Source: Amphiduros pacificus (lineage: Eukaryota; Annelida; Polychaeta; Phyllodocida; Hesionidae). From it: a DNA stretch of 64,000 nt. The stretch lies in NCBI GenBank assembly GCA_949316495.1, contig OX439010.1:1927001-1991000 (forward strand), written 5' to 3'. Shown one piece after another: positions 51,801-61,870 of the stretch (positions are counted from its first letter, which is position 1; every line of letters begins with the position of its first letter). The translations under genes and the position numbers were made by a program. The notes under the pieces were generated by a model. That model saw nothing but the letters and a program-made list of their open reading frames with translations. It searched no databases and had not been told where the DNA came from.

Positions 51801-52560
51801 CGGTAACGTCAGAAAGGGGCCAAATATTGGTTTTGAATTTTTCAAGAATACATGCTGATCACTACAGCCTCCAAAAAATTCAAAGATGTGCATTGGGGTG
51901 AGATACACCTTAAAATAAAATTTCATAGCCACCCAATCGATTTGTGACGTGCCGATGATCAACGGCAGCGTCACACCGGGGCCAAATATTAGTTTTGAAT
52001 TTTTCAAGAATACATGCTGATCACTACAGCCTCCAAAAAAATCAAAGATGTGCATTGGGGTGAGATACACCTTAAAATAAAATTTCAGAGCGAGCTGAGC
52101 GATTTCTGACGTGCCGGTGATCAACGGCAGCGTCAGAAAGGGGCCAAATATTGGTTTTGAATTTTTCCAGAATACATGCTGATCACTACAGCCTCCAAAA
52201 AAATCAAAGATGTGCATTGGGGTGAGATACACCTTCAAACAATTTTTCAGAGCGAGCTGAGCGATTTCTGACGTGCCGGTGATCAACGGTTACGTCAGAA
52301 AGGGGCCAAATATTGGTTTTGAAATTTTTCAAGAATACGTGCTGATCACTACAGCCTCCAAAAAAATCAAAGATGTGCATTGGGGTGAGATACACCTTAA
52401 AATAAAATTTCAGAGCCACCCAATCGATTTGTGACGTGCCGATGATCAACGGCAGCGTCACACCGGGGCCAAATATTAGTTTTGAATTTTTCAAGAATAC
52501 ATGCTGATCACTACAGCCTCCAAAAAAATCAAAGATGTGCATTGGGGTGAGATACACCTT

Positions 52561-52842
52561 AAAATAAAAATTTTCAGAGCGAGCTGAGCGATTTCTGACG
52601 TGCCGGTGATCAACGGTTACGTCAGAAAGGGGCCAAATATTAGTTTTGAATTTTTCAAGAATACATGCTGATCACTACAGCCTCCAAAAAAATCAAAGAT
52701 GTGCATTGGGGTGAGATACACCTTAAAATAAAATTTCAGAGCCACCCAATCGATTTGTGACGTGCCGATGAATTTTTCAAGAATACATGCTGATCACTAC
52801 AGCCTCCAAAAAAATCAAAGATGTGCATTGGGGTGAGATACA
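52561..52842. repeat. Joint between the 8.65-kb tandem and the long-range copy
   Basis: One long hybrid monomer with AAAATAAAAATTTTCAGAGCG (as at ~2,445 and ~55,125) and GGTTACG with AAATATTAG, then the short monomer at 52,698 and the start of type D. No other sequence marks the joint. Confidence 0.75.
52698..52819. repeat. 122-bp short monomer at the edge of the 8.65-kb tandem
   Basis: It has the CATTGGGGTGAG form and is followed by a type D monomer. It lies in the 282-bp joint between the end of the 8.65-kb duplication and the right-hand long-range copy. By position it should match sequence just upstream of base 1. Confidence 0.92.
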
Positions 52843-55256
52843 CCTTCAAAAAAAATTTCGGAGCGAGCTGAACGATTTCTGACGCGCCGATGATCAACGG
52901 TAACGTCAGAAAGGGGCCAAATATTGGTTTTGAATTTTTCAAGAATACATGCTGATCACTACAGCCTCCAAAAAATTCAAAGATGTGCATTGGGGTGAGA
53001 TACACCTTCAAACAATTTTTCAGAGCGAGCTGAGCGATTTCTGACGTGCCGGTGACCAACGGTTACGTCAGAAAGGGGCCAAATATTGGTTTTGAAATTT
53101 TTCAAGAATACATGCTGATCACTACAGCCTCCAAAAAATTCAAAGATGTGCATTGGGGTGAGATACACCTTAAAATAAAATTTCATAGCCACCCAATCGA
53201 TTTGTGACGTGCCGATGATCAACGGCAGCGTCACACCGGGGCCAAATATTAGTTTTGAATTTTTCAAGAATACATGCTGATCACTACAGCCTCCAAAAAA
53301 ATCAAAGATGTGCATTGGGGTGAGATACACCTTCAAACAATTTTTCAGAGCGAGCTGAGCGATTTCTGACGTGCCGGTGATCAACGGCAGCGTCAGAAAG
53401 GGGCCTAATATTGGTTTTGAATTTTTCCAGAATACATGCTGATCACTACAGCCTCCAAAAAAATCAAAGATGTGCATTGGGGTGAGATACACCTTCAAAC
53501 AATTTTTCAGAGCGAGCTGAGCGATTTCTGACGTGCCGGTGATCAACGGTTACGTCAGAAAGGGGCCAAATTTTGGTTTTGAAATTTTTCAAGAATACGT
53601 GCTGATCACTACAGCCTCCAAAAAAATCAAAGATGTGCATTGGGGTGAGATACACCTTAAAATAAAATTTCAGAGCCACCCAATCGATTTGTGACGTGCC
53701 GATGATCAACGGCAGCGTCACACCGGGGCCAAATATTAGTTTTGAATTTTTCAAGAATACATGCTGATCACTACAGCCTCCAAAAAAATCAAAGATGTGC
53801 ATTGGGGTGAGATACACCTTCAAACAATTTTTCGGAGCGAGCTGAGCGATTTCTGACGTGCCGGTGATCAACGGTAACGTCAGAAAGGGGCCAAATATTG
53901 GTTTTGAATTTTTCCAGAATACATGCTGATCACTACAGCCTCCAAAAAAATCAAAGATGTGCATTGGGGTGAGATACACCTTCAAACAATTTTTCAGAGC
54001 GAGCTGAGCGATTTCTGACGTGCCGGTGATCAACGGTAACGTCAGAAAGGGGCCAAATATTGGTTTTGAATTTTTCAAGAATACATGCTGATCACTACAG
54101 CCTCCAAAAAAAATCAAAGATGTGCATTGGGGTGAGATAACCCTTCACACAATTTTTCAGAGCGACCTGAGCGATTTCTGACGTGCCGTTGATCAAGGGT
54201 AACGTCAGAAAGGGGCCAAATATTGGTTTTGAATTTTTCAAGAATACATGCTGATCACTACAGCCTCCAAAAAAATCAAAGATGTGCATTGGGGTGAGAT
54301 ACACCTTCAAACAATTTTTCAGAGCGAGCTGAGCGATTTCTGACGTGCCGGTGATCAACGGTAACGTCAGAAAGGGGCCAAATATTGGTTTTGAATTTTT
54401 CAAGAATACATGCTGATCACTACAGCCTCCAAAAAATTCAAAGATGTGCATTGGGGTGAGATACACCTTAAAATAAAATTTCATAGCCACCCAATCGATT
54501 TGTGACGTGCCGATGATCAACGGCAGCGTCACACCGGGGCCAAATATTAGTTTTGAATTTTTCAAGAATACATGCTGATCACTACAGCCTCCAAAAAAAT
54601 CAAAGATGTGCATTGGGGTGAGATAAACCTTAAAATAAAATTTCAGAGCGAGCTGAGCGATTTCTGACGTGCTGGTGATCAACGGCAGCGTCAGAAAGGG
54701 GCCAAATATTGGTTTTGAATTTTTCCAGAATACATGCTGATCACTACAGCCTCCAAAAAAATCAAAGATGTGCATTGGGGTGAGATACACCTTCAAACAA
54801 TTTTTCAGAGCGAGCTGAGCGATTTCTGACGTGCCGGTGATCAACGGTTACGTCAGAAAGGGGCCAAATATTGGTTTTGAAATTTTTCAAGAATACGTGC
54901 TGATCACTACAGCCTCCAAAAAAATCAAAGATGTGCATTGGGGTGAGATACACCTTAAAATAAAATTTCAGAGCCACCCAATCGATTTGTGACGTGCCGA
55001 TGATCAACGGCAGCGTCACACCGGGGCCAAATATTAGTTTTGAATTTTTCAAGAATACATGCTGATCACTACAGCCTCCAAAAAAATCAAAGATGTGCAT
55101 TGGGGTGAGATACACCTTAAAATAAAAATTTTCAGAGCGAGCTGAGCGATTTCTGACGTGCCGGTGATCAACGGTTACGTCAGAAAGGGGCCAAATATTG
55201 GTTTTGAAATTTTTCAAGAATACGTGCTGATCACTACAGCCTCCAAAAAAATCAAA

Positions 55257-55378
55257 GATGTGCATTGGGGTGAGATACACCTTAAAATAAAATTTCAGAG
55301 CCACCCAATCGATTTGTGACGTGCCGATGAATTTTTCAAGAATACATGCTGATCACTACAGCCTCCAAAAAAATCAAA
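55257..55378. repeat. 122-bp short monomer, counterpart of 2,577
   Basis: It lies exactly 52,680 bp from 2,577 and is preceded by the same A' monomer with GAATACGTGC. It supports the long-range repeat. Confidence 0.92.
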
Positions 55379-55540
55379 GATGTGCATTGGGGTGAGATAC
55401 ACCTTAAAATAAAATTTCATAGCCACCCAATCGATTTGTGACGTGCCGATGATCAACGGCAGCGTCACACCGGGGCCAAATATTAGTTTTGAATTTTTCA
55501 AGAATACATGCTGATCACTACAGCCTCCAAAAAAATCAAA

Positions 55541-55662
55541 GATGTGCATTGGGGTGAGATACACCTTAAAATAAAATTTCAGAGCCACCCAATCGATTTG
55601 TGACGTGCCGATGAATTTTTCAAGAATACATGCTGATCACTACAGCCTCCAAAAAAATCAAA
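55541..55662. repeat. 122-bp short monomer, counterpart of 2,861
   Basis: It is the second member of the copied pair at offset 52,680 bp and is followed by type D at 55,663. Confidence 0.92.
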
Positions 55663-55853
55663 GATGTGCATTGGGGTGAGATACACCTTCAAAAAAAATT
55701 TCGGAGCGAGCTGAACGATTTCTGACGTGCCGATGATCAACGGTAACGTCAGAAAGGGGCCAAATATTGGTTTTGAATTTTTCAAGAATACATGCTGATC
55801 ACTACAGCCTCCAAAAAAATCAAAGATGTGCATTGGGGTGAGATACACCTTCA

Positions 55854-56272
55854 AACAATTTTTCAGAGCGAGCTGAGCGATTTCTGACGTGCCGGTGATC
55901 AACGGTTACGTCAGAAAGGGGCCAAATATTGGTTTTGAAATTTTTCAAGAATACATGCTGATCACTACAGCCTCCAAAAAAATCAAAGATGTGCATTGGG
56001 GTGAGATACACCTTAAAATAAAATTTCATAGCCACCCAATCGATTTGTGACGTGCCGATGATCAACGGCAGCGTCACACCGGGGCCAAATATTAGTTTTG
56101 AATTTTTCAAGAATACATGCTGATCACTACAGCCTCCAAAAAAATCAAAGATGTGCATTGGGGTGAGATACACCTTCAAACAATTTTTCAGAGCGAGCTG
56201 AGCGATTTCTGACGTGCCGGTGATCAACGGTTACGTCAGAAAGGGGCCAAATATTGGTTTTGAAATTTTTCA
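55854..56272. repeat. Spacer replacing ~4.8 kb of the left copy
   Basis: Two to three monomers (A', B, A') stand where the left copy has 3,174-7,937. They most resemble the monomer run near 6.8 and 26.8 kb. Whether the left copy gained or the right copy lost sequence cannot be decided from the window. Confidence 0.65.
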
Positions 56273-56764
56273 AGAATACATGCTGATCACTACAGCCTCC
56301 AAAAAAATCAAAGATGTGCATTGGGGTGAGATACACCTTCAAACAATTTTTCAGAGCGAGCTGAGCGATTTCTGACGTGCCGGTGATCAACGGCAGCGTC
56401 AGAAAGGGGCCAAATATTGGTTTTGAATTTTTCAAGAATACATGCTGATCACTACAGCCTCCAAAAAATCAAAGATGTGCATTGGGGTGAGATACACCTT
56501 CAAACAATTTTTCAGAGCGAGCTGAGCGATTTCTGACGTGCCAGTGATCAACGGTAACGTCAGAAAGGGGCCAAATATTGGTTTTGAATTTTTCAAGAAT
56601 ACATGCTGATCACTACAGCCTCCAAAAATTCAAAGATGTGCATTGGGGTGAGATACACCTTAAAATAAAATTTCATAGCCACCCAATCGATTTGTGACGT
56701 GCCGATGATCAACGGCAGCGTCACACCGGGGCCAAATATTAGTTTTGAATTTTTCAAGAATACA

Positions 56765-58063
56765 TGCTGATCACTACAGCCTCCAAAAAAATCAAAGATG
56801 TGCATTGGGGTGAGATACACCTTCAAACAATTTTTCAGAGCGAGCTGAGCGATTTCTGACGTGCCGGTGATCAACGGCAGCGTCAGAAAGGGGCCAAATA
56901 TTGGTTTTGAATTTTTCCAGAATACATGCTGATCACTACAGCCTCCAAAAAAATCAAAGATGTGCATTGGGGTGAGATACACCTTCAAACAATTTTTCGG
57001 AGCGAGCTGAGCGATTTCTGACGTGCCGGTGATCAACGGTAACGTCAGAAAGGGGCCAAATATTGGTTTTGAATTTTTCAAGAATACATGCTGATCACTA
57101 CAGCCTCCAAAAAAATCAAAGATGTGCATTGGGGTGAGATACACCTTCACACAATTTTTCAGAGCGACCTGAGCGATTTCTGACGTGCCGTTGATCAACG
57201 GTAACGTCAGAAAGGGGCCAAATATTGGTTTTGAATTTTTCCAGAATACATGCTGATCACTACAGCCTCCAAAAAAATCAAAGATGTGCATTGGGGTGAG
57301 ATACACCTTCAAACAATTTTTCAGAGCGAGTTGAGCGATTTCTGACGTGCCGGTGATCAACGGTAATGTCAGAAAGGGGCCAAATATTGGTTTTGAATTT
57401 TTCAAGAATACATGCTGATCACTACAGCCTCCAAAAAATTCAAAGATGTGCATTGGGATGAGATACACCTTAAAATAAAATTTCATAGCCACCCAATCGA
57501 TTTGTGACGTGCCGATGATCAACGGCAGCGTCACACCGGGGCCAAATATTAGTTTTGAATTTTTCAAGAATACATGCTGATCACTACAGCCTCCAAAAAA
57601 ATCAAAGATGTGCATTGGGGTGAGATACACCTTCAAACAATTTTTCAGAGCGAGCTGAGCGATTTCTGACGTGCCGGTGATCAACGGTTACGTCAGAAAG
57701 GGGCCAAATTTTGGTTTTGAAATTTTTAAAGAATACGTGCTGATCACTACAGCCTCCAAAAAAATCAAAGATGTGCATTGGGGTGAGATACACCTTAAAA
57801 TAAAATTTCATAGCCACCCAATCGATTTCTGACGTGCCGTTGATCAATGGTTACGTCAGAAAGGGGCCAAATATTGGTTTTGAAATTTTTCAAGAATACA
57901 TGCTGATCACTACAGCCTCCAAAAAAATCAAAGATGTGCATTGGGGTGAGATACACCTTCAAACAATTTTTCAGAGCGAGCTGAGCGATTTCTGACGTGC
58001 CGGTGATCAAAGGTTACGTCAGAAAGGGGCCAAATATTGGTTTTGAAATTTTTCAAGAATACG
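56765..58063. repeat. 1,299-bp tandem, unit 1
   Basis: Eight monomers plus 3 bp. Shared marks are GCGAGTTGAGCG (57,331), GGTAATGTCAG (57,367), GCATTGGGATGAG in a full-length type B (~57,450) and GATCAAAGGTT (58,011). The unit ends after the third cassette monomer, so its cassette has no short monomer. Confidence 0.85.
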
Positions 58064-59362
58064 TGCTGATCACTACAGCCTCCAAAAAAATCAAAGATGT
58101 GCATTGGGGTGAGATACACCTTCAAACAATTTTTCAGAGCGAGCTGAGCGATTTCTGACGTGCCGGTGATCAACGGCAGCGTCAGAAAGGGGCCAAATAT
58201 TGGTTTTGAATTTTTCCAGAATACATGCTGATCACTACAGCCTCCAAAAAAATCAAAGATGTGCATTGGGGTGAGATACACCTTCAAACAATTTTTCGGA
58301 GCGAGCTGAGCGATTTCTGACGTGCCGGTGATCAACGGTAACGTCAGAAAGGGGCCAAATATTGGTTTTGAATTTTTCAAGAATACATGCTGATCACTAC
58401 AGCCTCCAAAAAAATCAAAGATGTGCATTGGGGTGAGATACACCTTCAAACAATTTTTCAGAGCGACCTGAGCGATTTCTGACGTGCCGTTGATCAACGG
58501 TAACGTCAGAAAGGGGCCAAATATTGGTTTTGAATTTTTCCAGAATACATGCTGATCACTACAGCCTCCAAAAAAATCAAAGATGTGCATTGGGGTGAGA
58601 TACACCTTCAAACAATTTTTCAGAGCGAGTTGAGCGATTTCTGACGTGCCGGTGATCAACGGTAATGTCAGAAAGGGGCCAAATATTGGTTTTGAATTTT
58701 TCAAGAATACATGCTGATCACTACAGCCTCCAAAAAATTCAAAGATGTGCATTGGGATGAGATACACCTTAAAATAAAATTTCATAGCCACCCAATCGAT
58801 TTGTGACGTGCCGATGATCAACGGCAGCGTCACACCGGGGCCAAATATTAGTTTTGAATTTTTCAAGAATACATGCTGATCACTACAGCCTCCAAAAAAA
58901 TCAAAGATGTGCATTGGGGTGAGATACACCTTCAAACAATTTTTCAGAGCGAGCTGAGCGATTTCTGACGTGCCGGTGATCAACGGTTACGTCAGAAAGG
59001 GGCCAAATTTTGGTTTTGAAATTTTTAAAGAATACGTGCTGATCACTACAGCCTCCAAAAAAATCAAAGATGTGCATTGGGGTGAGATACACCTTAAAAT
59101 AAAATTTCATAGCCACCCAATCGATTTCTGACGTGCCGTTGATCAATGGTTACGTCAGAAAGGGGCCAAATATTGGTTTTGAAATTTTTCAAGAATACAT
59201 GCTGATCACTACAGCCTCCAAAAAAATCAAAGATGTGCATTGGGGTGAGATACACCTTCAAACAATTTTTCAGAGCGAGCTGAGCGATTTCTGACGTGCC
59301 GGTGATCAAAGGTTACGTCAGAAAGGGGCCAAATATTGGTTTTGAAATTTTTCAAGAATACG
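58064..59362. repeat. 1,299-bp tandem, unit 2
   Basis: All four marks recur at +1,299 bp (58,630; 58,666; ~58,749; 59,310). A difference is CAAACAA here (~58,448) against CACACAA in unit 1 in the type C monomer. The left-hand counterpart at 8.4-9.7 kb has only one copy, so this duplication came after the long-range one. Confidence 0.85.
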
Positions 59363-59516
59363 TGCTGATCACTACAGCCTCCAAAAAAATCAAAGATGTG
59401 CATTGGGATGAGATACACCTTAAAATAAAATTTCAGAGCCACCCAATCGATTTGTGACGTGCCGATGAATTTTTCAAGAATACATGCTGATCACTACAGC
59501 CTCCAAAAAAATCAAA
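58906..59516. repeat. 611-bp cassette, copy 11
   Basis: The short monomer is 59,395-59,516. The third monomer has GATCAAAGGTT (59,310), a mark shared only with 58,011. An incomplete cassette at about 57,607-58,063 lacks the short monomer because the 1,299-bp duplication joint cuts it off. Confidence 0.87.
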
Positions 59517-60897
59517 GATGTGCATTGGGGTGAGATACACCTTCAAAAAAAATTTCGGAGCGAGCTGAACGATTTCTGACGTGCCGATGATCAACGGTAA
59601 CGTCAGAAAGGGGCCAAATATTGGTTTTGAATTTTTCAAGAATACATGCTGATCACTACAGCCTCCAAAAAAATCAAAGATGTGCATTGGGGTGAGATAC
59701 ACCTTCAAACAATTTTTCAGAGCGAGCTGAGCGATTTCTGACGTGCCGGTGATCAACGGTTACGTTAGAAAGGGGCCAAATTTTGGTTTTGAAATTTTTC
59801 AAGAATACGTGCTGATCACTACAGCCTCCAAAAAAATCAAAGATGTGCATTGGGGTGAGATACACCTTAAAATAAAATTTCAGAGCCACCCAATCGATTT
59901 GTGACGTGCCGATGATCAACGGCAGCGTCACACCGGGGCCAAATATTAGTTTTGAATTATTCAAGAATACATGCTGATCACTACAGCCTCCAAAAAAATC
60001 AAAGATGTGCATTGGGGTGAGATACACCTTCAAACAATTTTTCAGAGCGAGCTGAGCGATTTCTGACGTGCCGGTGATCAACGGTTACGTCAGAAAGGGG
60101 CCAAATTTTGGTTTTGAAATTTTTCAAGAATACGTGCTGATCACTACAGCCTCCAAAAAAATCAAAGATGTGCATTGGGGTGAGATACACCTTAAAATAA
60201 AATTTCAGAGCCACCCAATCGATTTGTGACGTGCCGATGATCAACGGCAGCGTCACACCGGGGCCAAATATTAGTTTTGAATTTTTCAAGAATACATGCT
60301 GATCACTACAGCCTCCAAAAAAATCAAAGATGTGCATTGGGGTGAGATACACCTTAAAATAAAATTTCATAGCCACCCAATCGATTTGTGACGTGCCGAT
60401 GATCAACGGCAGCGTCACACTGGGGCCAAATATTAGTTTTGAATTTTTCAAGAATACATGCTGATCACTAAAGCCTCCAAAAAAATCAAAGATGTGCATT
60501 GGGGTGAGATACACCTTCAAACAATTTTTCAGAGCGAGCTGAGCGATTTCTGACGTGCCGGTGATCAACGGTAACGTCAGAAAGGGGCCAAATATTGGTT
60601 TTGAATTTTTCCAGAATACATGCTGATCACTACAGCCTCCAAAAAAATCAAAGATGTGCATTGGGGTGAGATACACCTTCAAACAATTTTTCAGAGCGAG
60701 CTGAGCGATTTGTGACGTGCCGGTGATCAACGGCAGCGTCAGAAAGGGGCCAAATATTGGTTTTGAATTTTTCAAGAATACATGCTGATCACTACAGCCT
60801 CCAAAGAAATCAAAGATGTGCATTGGGGTGAGATACACCTTCAAACAATTTTTCAGAGCGAGCTGAGCGATTTCTGACGTGCCGGTGATCAACGGTA

Positions 60898-61870
60898 ACG
60901 TCAGAAAGGGGCCAAATATTGGTTTTGAATTTTTCAAGAATACATGCTGATCACTACAGCCTCCAAAAAATTCAAAGATGTGCATTGGGGTGAGATACAC
61001 CTTAAAATAAAATTTCATAGCCACCCAATCGATTTGTGACGTGCCGATGATCAACGGCAGCGTCACACCGGGGCCAAATATTAGTTTTGAATTTTTCAAG
61101 AATACATGCTGATCACTACAGCCTCCAAAAAAATCAAAGATGTGCATTGGGGTGAGATACACCTTCAAACAATTTTTCGGAGCGAGCTGAGCGATTTCTG
61201 ACGTGCCGGTGATCAACGGTAACGTCAGAAAGGGGCCAAATATTGGTTTTGAATTTTTCAAGAATACATGCTGATCACTACAGCCTCCAAAAAAATCAAA
61301 GATGTGCATTGGGGTGAGATACACCTTCACACAATTTTTCAGAGCGACCTGAGCGATTTCTGACGTGCCGTTGATCAACGGTAACGTCAGAAAGGGGTCA
61401 AAATATTGGTTTTGAATTTTTCAAGAATACATGCTGATCACTACAGCCTCCAAAAAAATCAAAGATGTGCATTGGGGTGAGATACACCTTCAAACAATTT
61501 TTCAGAGCGAGCTGAGCGATTTCTGACGTGCCGGTGATCAACGGTAACGTCAGAAAGGGGCCAAATATTGGTTTTGAATTTTTCAAGAATACATGCTGAT
61601 CACTACAGCCTCCAAAAAATTCAAAGATGTGCATTGGGGTGAGATACACCTTAAAATAAAATTTCATAGCCACCCAATCGATTTGTGACGTGCCGATGAT
61701 CAACGGCAGCGTCACACCGGGGCCAAATATTAGTTTTGAATTTTTCAAGAATACATGCTGATCACTACAGCCTCCAAAAAAATCAAAGATGTGCATTGGG
61801 GTGAGATACACCTTCAAACAATTTTTCAGAGCGAGCTGAGCGATTTCTGACGTGCCGGTGATCAACGGTT
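60898..61870. repeat. 973-bp extra stretch in the right copy
   Basis: Six monomers lie between matches to 11,264 and 11,254 of the left copy. The stretch contains a type C monomer followed by GGGGTCAAAATATTGG (~61,396), like the extra-A boxes at 3.2, 4.4, 21.0, 22.2 and 24.1 kb. It therefore probably came from a region of that kind, or was lost from the left copy. Confidence 0.65.

Larger units (their letters stand above)
43608..52560. repeat. 8,646-bp tandem segmental duplication, unit 2
   Basis: It matches unit 1 throughout. After ~50,400 the offset grows to 8,808 because this unit has one extra type A monomer. It then drops to 8,806 because unit 1 has the 2-bp gain near 43,346. The last agreement is ~43,754/52,560. 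A private change is TCTGACATGCC at 49,516 (CG to CA). The CGTGCTGGTG mark (51,629) is shared with 42,821. Confidence 0.9.
52843..55853. repeat. Right copy of long-range repeat, part 1
   Basis: It is the counterpart of 1-3,173, one monomer shorter. Private changes here are GACGCGCCG (~52,884), GGGGCCTAATATTGG (~53,405), GATAACCCTTC (~54,138) and GATCAAGGGTAACG (~54,195). Confidence 0.85.
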
